Assembly: GCF_001735805.1 (NCBI RefSeq)
Contig: NZ_CP017248.1
Span: forward strand, 6,820,001-6,884,000
Direction: 5' to 3'
Length of the DNA: 64,000 nucleotides
From: Streptomyces fodineus
GTDB lineage: Bacteria > Actinomycetota > Actinomycetes > Streptomycetales > Streptomycetaceae
The position numbers and the translations under genes were made by a program. Shown here one piece after another: positions 43,964 to 52,634 of this stretch (position 1 is its first letter; each line of letters opens with the position of its first letter). The notes beneath the pieces were generated by a model. It did not search any database and was not told the origin of the DNA. It saw only the letters and a list, made by a program, of their open reading frames with translations.

Positions 43964-44197
43964 ATGGGCGACCGCTGGCACGTCGAGGTCGACCGGTCGG
44001 TGTGCATCGGCTCGGCCCAGTGCCTCCACCACGCCCCGCATGCCTTCCGCCTGGACTCCGCCCGCCAGTCCCACCCGCTGGACCCGGACACCGACGCCGC
44101 CGAGCCCGTCCTGGAAGCGGCCGAGAGCTGCCCGGTGGAGGCGATCGTGATCACGCTGCTGGGGAGCGGGGAGGCGGTGTTTCCGCCGGAGGAGTAG
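43964..44197 (+). CDS. [3Fe-4S] ferredoxin
   Basis: A 77-residue P450-type ferredoxin. Ligands are C14, C20 and C56 (VCIGSAQCLHH; SCPVEAI), with Ala in place of the second Cys, giving a 3Fe-4S cluster. Such ferredoxins pass electrons to cytochromes P450. It starts four bases after the aldehyde dehydrogenase. No P450 is adjacent, so the CYP125-like enzyme at 28236 is its most likely partner in this window. Confidence 0.92.
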   Translation: MGDRWHVEVDRSVCIGSAQCLHHAPHAFRLDSARQSHPLDPDTDAAEPVLEAAESCPVEAIVITLLGSGEAVFPPEE

Positions 44198-44216
44198 CGC
44201 ACCGTCCGCGGAGGGC

Positions 44217-47200
44217 TCACCATGATGGCCGGTCAGGGCGTCGGTATGACTGCGGGCGCGGGTTGCGCCACGCCCCTTCCACCCTCTTGAACTCGTCGGC
44301 GTAGGCGCCCGGCGGCAGGGCCGCGCGCAGGTGGGGGAGGTCCGAGGGGCGCAGCAGGCCGAACGCCGTGCCGGGGAGCGCACCGAGGACCTCCGGCACG
44401 TGGGCGCTCAGCCAGTCCGTCAGACCCAGCTCCACGGCGAGGCGGAGGAGACCGACGAGGGCCGCGGGGCGGGTGGTGGCGACCACGGGAAGTTCCAGTA
44501 CTTCGAGTAGTTCGTCGAAGTGACGGGCGGAGATCTCGCCGAGCAGGAAGCCCGACCAGCGCCAGCTGTGGGTGGAGTCGCTCAGGGAGGTCATCGCCAG
44601 AAGGCTCTGCAGGGGATCTGCCGCCGCTCTGCGTAGCAGAGTGCGTATGACATCCAGAGCCGGTTGCAGACGGGGACTTCTGCGGTGGAGCGCCTCGCGG
44701 GTACAGGCCAGGAGCGCGCGGCTCATGGCGTCGGTGCGCTCCACCTCCAGATCGACGATCGTCTTCGCGAGCGAGTGCAGGACCGACGAGAGTTCTTCGT
44801 CGGGCAGTGCCGGGGCGTCGTCGACGAGGTGGCGCAGCACGGCTTCCAGGTAGGGGCCGAGTTCCGCTCGCGGGAGGCGGGTGATCCCCGTCAGGCAATC
44901 GAGGTAGAGCTGGGGCAGGTCCTCGGGCGCGTACACATCGCGCGTCACAAGAGCGAGGAACGGCTGCACCGGCGACTGGGCTCGCCCGTCGGTCATCACA
45001 CTCACCTGGGGGAGACAGGCTTCCGGCAGCTGGAGCAGCACCGGGTAGGCGATGTGCAGCAGCGACTCGACGTCGAGGTCCGCGGCGAACGAAAGCCGCC
45101 TGATCAGGTCGCCCGTCCCGGAGGCGGAGAGCCGGTGCTCCACGACGTCCGACAGGGATCTGACGGCCGTCGGTGGGGGCAGGGCCCGGAGCCAGTTGAA
45201 ATCATGGCCGGCGAACGGAGCCGGACGTGTGGTGAGGCGCAGGTCCCTGTGGTCCTCGTCGGGGCGTCGGCATCTTTCCGGGTGGAGTGCCATGGTCAGA
45301 GCGGCCCAGGACTCCTCGGACAGCTGTCCCTTCCACTCCAGGGCGTGCTGTCGCCAGGTGTCCCGCACGTCGGCGTCGGCGCCGACGAGCTCCGAGGCGT
45401 ACACCTCGTCCGCCGCCAGCACCGCGATCAGCACCAGGTTCACCTCGTACACGGCGTCCCGATAAGCCCGGCGCCGCCGGACCGGGGCGTATCTCACCAG
45501 GGTGCGGTGCTCGGGGTCCCACTGCGCGGCGCGGAACAGGTCGATGAGCGCCGGTGCAAGGGAGGTGCGCGTGTGGTGCGCCGGCCACGCCGCGAGCATG
45601 CCCCGCAGGTTCTGCACGAGTTGGGACCGGTCGGTGAGCGGGGCGAAGGACAGCAGGGCGTACAACTCGCCGTCGTCCAAGGGCATGAGTCCCTCGACCA
45701 GCCGGCGCAGCGCCCGGTCGATCAGGCGGGCCGCCAGATGCTCGCCGAACGTCGCGTGCATGAACTCGTAGGAGCGCAGCCTCTCCTCCGTGACCACGGC
45801 CAGTGCCTCGTGCACGAAGAAGAACCGCCCGAACAGCAACCCCGAGCTGTCGTCCGGCGCGACGAGCGCCCGCAGGTCCCGGTCGGCCTGCTCGCCGCTG
45901 ATCGCCTGGGCGCCGCGGTGGAACATGGACAGGGCGATGACGGAGAGCCGGTGCAGCTCGCGGTCCACGGCGGCGGCCGTCTCGGCCGGGGGCAGCGGCC
46001 CCTCCTTGGCGACCTGACGGCCGACGAACTCCCCGAGCAGCCGGTCGTACAGCTCGGTGCTGCTGATGCCCTCGTTCTCCAGCAGACGCAGGGCGTTGCC
46101 GGCCGCGTCGTACAGCGCCAGCATGAGCAGCAGCAGGGGCTGCGCCGCGAGGTCCCGGTGCGGGAGGAGGACCTCCGGCGTGAGTGGCAGCAGACGGTGC
46201 CGCTCGAAGTAGTCGGCGTTCGTCGTGTTCCAGACGGTGAGCCAGCGTTCGATCTCCGGTTCGCCGAACGGTTCGAGGCGGAGCACCTGGCTGGCGGACG
46301 GGATCTCCGCGCGGTCGGCGACCACCGTCCGGCTGGTGACGATCACGATGAGCGGGCGGCCTTGCCGTGCCTCACGCCGCTGGAAGTCCTCGACCTCCCG
46401 CAGGTAGCCCCAGGGCCGCGCGGTACCGAGCTTCTGCGCACCGGCCTGGAGCAGTTCGTCGAAACCGTCCAGCAGGACCACGGGGACGGGTCCCTTCTCC
46501 GCCTCGGACCAGTTCGGCCAGCCCACCTCCCGTCCGGTGGTCCGTTTCAGGGCGTGCTCGAGCTGCGCCTGGATGTCCAGCTCGGCCGGCGTGTGCCGCA
46601 ACTCCACGCGAAGGGGACGGAACTCACCGACCGGTAGCCGGGCCGTCAGCAGCTTGGTGAGCAGTGACTTGCCGGCACCGGGGTGTCCGAGCACGACGAG
46701 TGGTGCCAGCAGGGCGGGAAGGCCGAGAACATGGGCGGCGAGGAACCGCTCGATGTCGTCGTGGAGTGGCTGACCGGCCCACCACTTGTCGGAGGCGATC
46801 CCGGAACGCCGGTGGGGCGGACCGCCCGCCAGCCGGAAGCGCGGCGTGATGTAGCCCTCCTCGAGGCCGGGTAATCGAGGGCCCGGGGCGTCGAGGGCGG
46901 CGATCGGGACGCGCAGCAGCGCTTCCTGGGACGGGGAGGGCCCGTGCCCGCCCGCGAAGTCCGACAGCAGGTTCCCGAGTTCGGCCAGGCCGGTGGAACG
47001 GTCGCCCGGTTCGACGCCCGGCAATCCCGCGCCCAGCGCGAACTCGGGGCAGGAGGTGGCCAACGGGATGGCCAGCCACGCGTAGTCGCCGACGACCTGC
47101 AGAGCGGCGTCCTGGTTTCTGTCACCGAGGGCCGCGAGCGGGGGCGTGTGCGGCAGGTGTCCGCCCTCCGTCAGGTGACCGATCAGGACGTCGGCCGTCG

Positions 47201-47831
47201 ACTCGTGGGCGGTCCTCATCACCGCCACCGCCGTCAGCACCACGCGAGCGGCCTGGATCAGGGCAGCGCGTTCGGCGCCACAGGCCGCTCGTACCCGGTC
47301 CGGGAAGTCCTTCAGCAGATCGCCCAGGACGGCAGGCGGATCCGGCTCGCCACGCGGTGCCGTCATCAGCGCTTCCACCGCGTCCGCCTCGGTCGTCGGC
47401 CCCATGTGTCCTGCGATCAGCAGGCGCACGGCCCCCAAGACGCGCATATCGGCGCAGGCCGCCGCGTCGAGTGGCGGGGCGGGCGGGCCCACCGGTCCGG
47501 GGTGGCGCCCGACGCGCCTGCGCGTCGCCTCCACCGTCCGCTCCAGCTCCGCGTGCCTGCTCTTCCAGAAGCGGAGGTCCAGGCTCATGCCCGCAGGCCG
47601 TACCTCGAGGCCCTTCTCCGCGCACAGGCCCACGATCTTCCGTACGACGTCCCAGTCCGGCACCTTCCGCCGCTGCCCACGCAGCAGCTCCGAGACCGAA
47701 CTGGTGCTGCTCCAGCCGAGCGCCTCGGAGATCTCCCGTTGCGACACACCGCACTTGTCCACGAGCCGGTGCAGTTCGCTCCAGAAGTCCGCGACGGGAC
47801 CCGCCGGACGAGGTGCGGCCAACTCCCCCAT
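44217..47831 (-). CDS. HTH-NACHT NTPase (STAND family), 1204 residues
   Basis: A large signal-transduction NTPase. The N terminus has an XRE-like HTH (LHRLVDKCGVSQREISEALGWSSTSSVSELLRG), then about 300 residues of linker. The NACHT core has Walker A GHPGAGKSLLTKLL near residue 382, Walker B PVVLLDGFDELLQ near 450, and a sensor-like IVIVTSRTVVADR. The C-terminal 500 residues are helical and Leu-rich, like a repeat sensor. Related NACHT proteins act in anti-phage defence (bNACHT) or as regulators. No effector gene is adjacent, so the HTH may be the output domain. ATG start. Confidence 0.85.
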   Translation of the reverse strand: MGELAAPRPAGPVADFWSELHRLVDKCGVSQREISEALGWSSTSSVSELLRGQRRKVPDWDVVRKIVGLCAEKGLEVRPAGMSLDLRFWKSRHAELERTVEATRRRVGRHPGPVGPPAPPLDAAACADMRVLGAVRLLIAGHMGPTTEADAVEALMTAPRGEPDPPAVLGDLLKDFPDRVRAACGAERAALIQAARVVLTAVAVMRTAHESTADVLIGHLTEGGHLPHTPPLAALGDRNQDAALQVVGDYAWLAIPLATSCPEFALGAGLPGVEPGDRSTGLAELGNLLSDFAGGHGPSPSQEALLRVPIAALDAPGPRLPGLEEGYITPRFRLAGGPPHRRSGIASDKWWAGQPLHDDIERFLAAHVLGLPALLAPLVVLGHPGAGKSLLTKLLTARLPVGEFRPLRVELRHTPAELDIQAQLEHALKRTTGREVGWPNWSEAEKGPVPVVLLDGFDELLQAGAQKLGTARPWGYLREVEDFQRREARQGRPLIVIVTSRTVVADRAEIPSASQVLRLEPFGEPEIERWLTVWNTTNADYFERHRLLPLTPEVLLPHRDLAAQPLLLLMLALYDAAGNALRLLENEGISSTELYDRLLGEFVGRQVAKEGPLPPAETAAAVDRELHRLSVIALSMFHRGAQAISGEQADRDLRALVAPDDSSGLLFGRFFFVHEALAVVTEERLRSYEFMHATFGEHLAARLIDRALRRLVEGLMPLDDGELYALLSFAPLTDRSQLVQNLRGMLAAWPAHHTRTSLAPALIDLFRAAQWDPEHRTLVRYAPVRRRRAYRDAVYEVNLVLIAVLAADEVYASELVGADADVRDTWRQHALEWKGQLSEESWAALTMALHPERCRRPDEDHRDLRLTTRPAPFAGHDFNWLRALPPPTAVRSLSDVVEHRLSASGTGDLIRRLSFAADLDVESLLHIAYPVLLQLPEACLPQVSVMTDGRAQSPVQPFLALVTRDVYAPEDLPQLYLDCLTGITRLPRAELGPYLEAVLRHLVDDAPALPDEELSSVLHSLAKTIVDLEVERTDAMSRALLACTREALHRRSPRLQPALDVIRTLLRRAAADPLQSLLAMTSLSDSTHSWRWSGFLLGEISARHFDELLEVLELPVVATTRPAALVGLLRLAVELGLTDWLSAHVPEVLGALPGTAFGLLRPSDLPHLRAALPPGAYADEFKRVEGAWRNPRPQSYRRPDRPSW

Positions 47832-47987
47832 CCCTTCGGCGTCGTTCGGTGAACGTCTCCGAAGCCTACGACCTGACCTGCGCCTTTCGGAGGGAATTCG
47901 GCGGGATTCGGGGTTCGGCCGGGGCGGTGTTCCCGGGCGCGATCGTCGTGGCGCAAGCCGTCGGCCGTCCGTCCCGGAAGGAACGCC

Positions 47988-48152
47988 ATGAACGCCCAGC
48001 TTCCGCTCCTCCTCGCCACCCTCGTCTTCCTCGCCGTCTACGCCGGTGTCGTCCTGCCCGCCGTGTGGTCCCGTCGGCCGGCCCGCCGTACCGCGGCGCT
48101 GAAGGTGCTCGGTCAGCTGCTCGGCGCCCTGCGGCGCTGGAAGCGGGGGTGA
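47988..48152 (+). CDS. Small single-pass membrane protein
   Basis: A 54-residue protein: one hydrophobic helix (LPLLLATLVFLAVYAGVVLPAVW) followed by a basic amphipathic tail (RRPARRTAALKVLGQLLGALRRWKRG). CCGGAAGGAAC sits upstream of the ATG. Its stop is directly followed by the convergent TetR gene's stop. No family recognised. Confidence 0.6.
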   Translation: MNAQLPLLLATLVFLAVYAGVVLPAVWSRRPARRTAALKVLGQLLGALRRWKRG

Positions 48153-48809
48153 TCAGCCGCGTGCGCCCGGCTCCGTCAGGTCGATCAGGCGGCACACCGT
48201 CTCGATGTCGATCTTCACCTGGGCGATGGAGGCCCGGCCGGAGAGCCAGGTGATCAGGGCGGAGTGCCAGGTGTGCTCGATGACCCGGACCGCGGAGAGC
48301 TGTTCGGGGGTGGGGTTCTCCAGGCCCATCGCGTCCAGGATGATCAGGGTCGTCTGGCGGGAGACCTGGTCCACCTCCGGCGAGACACTGCGGTCGGCGA
48401 AGGTCAGCGCGCGGACCATCGCGTCGGCCAGGTGCGGCTCGCGCTGGAGGGCGCGGAAGGCCCGCATCAGGGTCTCCGCGACCCGCTCGGCGGCCGTGTC
48501 ACCGGCCGGGGGCTTCTTCCGCAGGGTGCCGTGCATGTGCTCCAGCTGGTCCTGCATCGTCGCCACCAGCAGGTGGATCTTGGAGGGGAAGTAGCGGTAC
48601 AGGGTGCCGAGGGCGACCTGTGAGGATTCCGCCACCTCGCGCATCTGTACGGCGTCGAAACCGCCGCGGCTGGCCAGCTGGGCGCTCGCGTGCAGGATCC
48701 GGCGGCGGCGGGCCTCCTGGCGCTCGGTCAGAGGCGGCGATGGGGGTCCCCCCGCGCGAGCTCGTTCGAGCGTGGGGGAAGGCCTCGAAACACTGGCTTC
48801 CGCAGGCAT
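48153..48809 (-). CDS. KstR-like TetR family regulator
   Basis: A 218-residue TetR regulator. The DNA-binding domain (ARRRRILHASAQLASRGGFDAVQMREVAESSQVALGTLYRYFPSKIHLLVA) is very close to mycobacterial KstR (GGYEAVQMR, VGTLYRYFPSK). The ligand domain shows AMVRALTFADRSVSPEVDQV and WHSALITWLSGRAS, again KstR-like. ATG chosen 51 bases inside a longer frame. KstR represses cholesterol catabolism genes and is released by a steroid-CoA ligand. Boxes of its type occur at several genes in this window. Confidence 0.85.
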   Translation of the reverse strand: MPAEASVSRPSPTLERARAGGPPSPPLTERQEARRRRILHASAQLASRGGFDAVQMREVAESSQVALGTLYRYFPSKIHLLVATMQDQLEHMHGTLRKKPPAGDTAAERVAETLMRAFRALQREPHLADAMVRALTFADRSVSPEVDQVSRQTTLIILDAMGLENPTPEQLSAVRVIEHTWHSALITWLSGRASIAQVKIDIETVCRLIDLTEPGARG

Positions 48810-48961
48810 GGGTCCCGTTCCGTGACAGTCGGTGAAGGCGTCTGTGGGGCACGTGATCATCCAGCATGGCAGGGCGGCACGCCGTGGCGCGAATCACCTG
48901 ATCCACCGCTCACAGCACCCTTACCTGCCGGTAGATTCAGAGCCTCTTGAACGATCAAGTC

Positions 48962-48975
48962 TGAAACTTGTTCTA
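48962..48975. promoter_or_regulatory. KstR-type box in the regulator/glycosyltransferase intergenic region
   Basis: TGAAACTTGTTCTA matches TnnAACnnGTTnnA at all defined bases, within TCT...AGA arms. It lies between the divergent KstR-like gene and the glycosyltransferase operon. CTTGA-ACGA-TCAAG sits just before it (48946-48959). Confidence 0.7.
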
Positions 48976-49029
48976 GATTAGCGTCCCGACGTAGTCTCGC
49001 GGGACAGTGCAGGCAGAAGGGGGCACGGA

Positions 49030-50511
49030 GTGACCGCTGAGGCCCGGGAAGCGGGTGCCCAGGAGGACCCCGCATCCGACGGCGAGCGACCGCTCGACAT
49101 CGCGCTCCTCACCTATAAAGGGAACCCGTTCTGCGGCGGCCAGGGTGTCTACGTACGGCATCTCTCGCGTGAGCTGGCCCGGCTCGGGCACCGGGTCGAG
49201 GTCATCGGCTCGCAGCCGTACCCGATCCTCGACGAGGGCTACGGCACGCTGCGCCTCACCGAGCTGCCCAGCCTCGACCTCTACCGCCAGCCCGACCCCT
49301 TCCGCACCCCCGGGCGGGGCGAGTACCGGGACTGGATCGACGCCCTGGAAGTCGCGACGATGTGGACCGGCGGCTTCCCCGAGCCGCTGACCTTCTCCCT
49401 GCGTGCCCGCCGCCATCTGCGCGCCCGGCGTGGCGAGTTCGACGTCGTGCACGACAACCAGACCCTTGGATACGGGCTGTTGGGCGACATCGGCGCGCCC
49501 CTGGTCACCACCATCCACCATCCCATCACCGTCGACCGGCAGCTGGAGCTGGACGCGGCCGAGGGCTGGCAGCGCCGCTACTCGGTGCGCCGCTGGTACG
49601 CCTTCACCCGGATGCAGAAGCGGGTCGCCCGCCGGCTGCCCTCCGTGCTCACCGTCTCGGGTACCTCCCGTCAGGAGATCGTCGACCATCTCGGCGTGCG
49701 TGACGACCGTATGCACGTCGTCCACATCGGCGCCGACACCGACCTCTTCTCGCCGAATTCGGCCGTGGCTCAGGTGCCGGGCCGGATCGTCACCACCTCC
49801 AGCGCCGATGTGCCGCTGAAGGGGTTGGTGTTCCTGGTGGAGGCGCTGGCCAAGGTGCGCACCGAGCATCCGGCCGCCCATCTCGTCGTCGTCGGCAAGC
49901 GGCCCGAGGAGGGGCCGGTCGCGGCGGCGATCGAGCGGTACGGCCTCGAAGGCGCCGTCGACTTCGTCAAGGGCATCTCCGACGGCGAACTGGTCGACCT
50001 GATCCGCTCGGCCGAGGTCGCCTGCGTGCCCTCGCTGTACGAGGGTTTCTCGCTGCCCGCCGCCGAGGCCATGGCCACCGGCACGCCGCTGGTCGCCACG
50101 ACCGGCGGCGCGATCCCCGAGGTCGCCGGACGTGACGGCGAGACCTGTCTGGCCGTACCGCCGGGCGATGCGGGGGCGCTGGCCGCCGGGCTCGGCCGGC
50201 TGCTGGGGGACCGTGAGCTGCGGGTGCGGCTCGGCCGCGCGGGCCGTGAGCGGGTGCTGCGGCACTTCACATGGGCGCGGGCCGCGGAAGGGACCGTGGC
50301 GCACTACCGCGAGGCCATCGCCCGCGCCGCGGGCCTCAGCCGCTCCGCCGCGGGCCTCAGCCGCTCCGCCGCGGGACCCGGCCGCTCCGCGGCCCAGACT
50401 CCCGGCCGCTCCGCGGCCTCACCAAGTGCTTCCGCGGCCGCACACATGGTTGCTCCCGCGGCCCCCGCAACTGTTGCAGGCGTCTCCTCCGAAAGCAGGG
50501 CCACGTGCTGA
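49030..50511 (+). CDS. Glycosyltransferase family 4
   Basis: A 493-residue GT-B glycosyltransferase. The N-terminal domain has CGGQGVYVRHLSRELARLGHRVEVI and the C-terminal domain has PLKGLVFLVEALA, VVVGKRPEEG and the donor site VPSLYEGFSLPAAEAMATGTPLVA. A repetitive Ala/Ser/Gly-rich tail follows residue 430 and is probably disordered. GTG start with AAGGGGG upstream. Its stop lies inside the start of the methyltransferase gene, so the three-gene operon is coupled. It probably modifies a lipid or surface glycan. Confidence 0.88.
   Translation: MTAEAREAGAQEDPASDGERPLDIALLTYKGNPFCGGQGVYVRHLSRELARLGHRVEVIGSQPYPILDEGYGTLRLTELPSLDLYRQPDPFRTPGRGEYRDWIDALEVATMWTGGFPEPLTFSLRARRHLRARRGEFDVVHDNQTLGYGLLGDIGAPLVTTIHHPITVDRQLELDAAEGWQRRYSVRRWYAFTRMQKRVARRLPSVLTVSGTSRQEIVDHLGVRDDRMHVVHIGADTDLFSPNSAVAQVPGRIVTTSSADVPLKGLVFLVEALAKVRTEHPAAHLVVVGKRPEEGPVAAAIERYGLEGAVDFVKGISDGELVDLIRSAEVACVPSLYEGFSLPAAEAMATGTPLVATTGGAIPEVAGRDGETCLAVPPGDAGALAAGLGRLLGDRELRVRLGRAGRERVLRHFTWARAAEGTVAHYREAIARAAGLSRSAAGLSRSAAGPGRSAAQTPGRSAASPSASAAAHMVAPAAPATVAGVSSESRATC
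50325..50410 (+). repeat. Tandem repeat in the glycosyltransferase tail
   Basis: Units of about 21 bases built on GCGGGCCTCAGCCGCTCCGC recur three to four times with decay, encoding GLSRSAAGLSRSAAGPGRSA. Confidence 0.7.
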
Positions 50512-51263
50512 CCGTCGACTTCTCCCGGTTCCCGCTCGCCCCGGGCGACCGAGTCCTGGACCTCGGCTGCGGGGCCGGCCGGCACGCCTTCGAGTGCTAC
50601 CGGCGCGGTGCCCAGGTCGTGGCCCTGGACCAGAACGGCGAGGAGATCCGCGAGGTCGCCAAGTGGTTCGCGGCGATGAAGGAGGCCGGGGAGGCCCCCG
50701 AGGGCGCCACCGCCACGGCCATGGAGGGCGACGCGCTGGCCCTGCCCTTCCCGGACGAGTCCTTCGACGTCGTCATCATCTCCGAGGTGATGGAGCACAT
50801 CCCCGACGACAAGGGCGTGCTCGCCGAGATGGTGCGCGTGCTCAAGCCGGGCGGGCGGATCGCCGTCACCGTGCCGCGCTACGGCCCGGAGAAGGTCTGC
50901 TGGGCGCTGTCCGACGCCTACCACGAGGTCGAGGGCGGCCACATCCGCATCTACAAGGCCGACGAGCTGGTGGCGAAGATCCGCGAGGCGGGCCTGAAGC
51001 CGTACGGCAGTCATCATGCGCACGCGCTGCACTCGCCGTACTGGTGGCTGAAGTGCGCGTTCGGCGTCGACAACGACAAGGCGCTGCCGGTGCGGGCGTA
51101 CCACAAGCTGCTGGTCTGGGACATCATGAAGAAGCCGCTCGCCACCCGGGTCGCCGAGCAGGCGCTGAACCCGCTGATCGGCAAGAGCTTCGTGGTCTAC
51201 GCGACCAAGCCGCACCTGCCGCGTCTGGCCGGGACCGAGACCTTCGAGGCGGCCGCCAAGTGA
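50505..51263 (+). CDS. Class I SAM-dependent methyltransferase
   Basis: A 252-residue methyltransferase (Methyltransf_11 type). Motif I is DRVLDLGCGAGRHAFECYRRG, the acidic loop is QVVALDQNGEEI, and the post-motif region is FDVVIISEVMEHIPDDKGVLAEMVRVLKPGGRIAVTVP. GTG chosen; it overlaps the glycosyltransferase stop by seven bases and the next start as GTGA. Substrate is presumably the product of its operon partners. Confidence 0.88.
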   Translation: MLTVDFSRFPLAPGDRVLDLGCGAGRHAFECYRRGAQVVALDQNGEEIREVAKWFAAMKEAGEAPEGATATAMEGDALALPFPDESFDVVIISEVMEHIPDDKGVLAEMVRVLKPGGRIAVTVPRYGPEKVCWALSDAYHEVEGGHIRIYKADELVAKIREAGLKPYGSHHAHALHSPYWWLKCAFGVDNDKALPVRAYHKLLVWDIMKKPLATRVAEQALNPLIGKSFVVYATKPHLPRLAGTETFEAAAK

Positions 51264-52330
51264 CCACTCCCCGGACAGAGCACCTCGTCCTGCCCGGGGT
51301 CCTCACCGCCGGGCAGGCCGCCGCGACCGTCCGCGGCATCCTCGCCGTGCAGCGGGAGGACGGCGCGATCCCGTGGTTCCGCGGGCACCACCTGGACCCG
51401 TGGGACCACACCGAGGCCGCGATGGCCCTGGACGCGGCCGGCGAACACGAGGCCGCCGAGCGGGCCTACCTCTGGCTCGCCCGGCACCAGAACGAGGACG
51501 GCTCCTGGTACGCGGCCTACGCCGACGGCACCCACGACGACGTCACCGACCCCGCCCGCGAGTCGAACTTCGTCGCCTACATAGCCGTGGGCGTGTGGCA
51601 CCACTACCTGTCCACCGGTGACGACACGTTCCTGGACCGCATGTGGCCATGCGTCTACTCGGCCGTGGAGTGGGTGCTCGGGCTCCAGCAGCCCGGCGGC
51701 CAGATCGGCTGGCGCCGCGAGGACGACGGCACGCCCACCGCGGACGCCCTGCTCACCGGCAGCTCCTCGATCCACCACGCGCTGCGCTGCGCACTGGCGA
51801 TCGCCGACCAGCGTGAAGAGCCGCAGCCGGACTGGGAGTTGGCGGTCGGCGGGCTGCGGCACGCGATCCGCCGGCACCCGGAGCGCTTCCTGGACAAGGA
51901 CCGCTACTCGATGGACTGGTACTACCCGGTCCTCGGCGGCGCGCTGACCGGCGAGGAAGGCAGGGCCCGTATCGCGGAGTCCTGGGACCGGTTCGTGGTC
52001 CCCGGCTTCGGTGTGCGCTGTGTGGTCCCCAACCCCTGGGTCACCGGCGGCGAGTCCAGCGAACTCGCCCTGGCGCTGTGGGCGGTGGGGGAGTCCGACC
52101 GCGCCCTTACGATCCTGCAGTCCATCCAGCATCTGCGTGACCCGGAGAGCGGCCTGTACTGGACGGGCTATGTCTTCGAGGACGACGCGATCTGGCCCCG
52201 CGAACTCACCACGTGGACGGCCGGCTCGCTGCTCCTCGCGGTCGCGGCGCTGGGCGGCCACGAGGCGACGTGCGCGGTCTTCGGAGGGGAACACCTGCCG
52301 ACGGGGCTGGACACCGACTGCTGCGCCTAG
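51260..52330 (+). CDS. Alpha-alpha toroid protein annotated as prenyltransferase-like
   Basis: A 356-residue soluble protein of helical hairpins in the six-hairpin/squalene-cyclase-repeat style: ILAVQREDGAIPWFRGHHLDPWDHTEAAMALDAAG, AYLWLARHQNEDGSWYAAYADG, GLQQPGGQIGWRREDDG, SIQHLRDPESGLYWTGYVFED. The DxDD motif of class II terpene cyclases is absent. Such proteins are often labelled prenyltransferase, but the WxxHxxDPWDHxEAAMAL start looks more like a glycoside-processing toroid. Coupled to the methyltransferase by GTGA. Confidence 0.8.
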   Translation: MTTPRTEHLVLPGVLTAGQAAATVRGILAVQREDGAIPWFRGHHLDPWDHTEAAMALDAAGEHEAAERAYLWLARHQNEDGSWYAAYADGTHDDVTDPARESNFVAYIAVGVWHHYLSTGDDTFLDRMWPCVYSAVEWVLGLQQPGGQIGWRREDDGTPTADALLTGSSSIHHALRCALAIADQREEPQPDWELAVGGLRHAIRRHPERFLDKDRYSMDWYYPVLGGALTGEEGRARIAESWDRFVVPGFGVRCVVPNPWVTGGESSELALALWAVGESDRALTILQSIQHLRDPESGLYWTGYVFEDDAIWPRELTTWTAGSLLLAVAALGGHEATCAVFGGEHLPTGLDTDCCA

Positions 52331-52340
52331 CCGGCACAGC

Positions 52341-52634
52341 TCAGTGCCGGTGTATCCGGTTGGCGATGGCGTGGCCCACGAACAGGTACACCACCGCGGC
52401 CAGGCCGTAGCCCGCGACCACCCTCGCCCAGGCCTCGTTGAACGTGAACAGGTCGTGGGACCAGCCCGCCAGCCAGGCGGCGGCGTGGTGGACGACTTGG
52501 ACCAGGCTGTTGGCACGGTTGGCGTCCAGCAGGTACATCAGGATCCACAGGCCGAGGATCAGCGCCATGACGTCGGCGACGACCGCGATGACCGTTCCGG
52601 CCTGATTGGCACCGTTCCGATATCGAGGGGACAT
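52341..52634 (-). CDS. Small two-helix membrane protein
   Basis: A 97-residue protein with two hydrophobic segments (VIAVVADVMALILGLWILMYLL and VVAGYGLAAVVYLFVGHAIA) around an amphipathic loop. GGAAGG directly precedes the ATG, an unusually tight spacing. It resembles small Streptomyces YggT-like or conserved hypothetical membrane proteins; not further identified. Confidence 0.7.
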   Translation of the reverse strand: MSPRYRNGANQAGTVIAVVADVMALILGLWILMYLLDANRANSLVQVVHHAAAWLAGWSHDLFTFNEAWARVVAGYGLAAVVYLFVGHAIANRIHRH

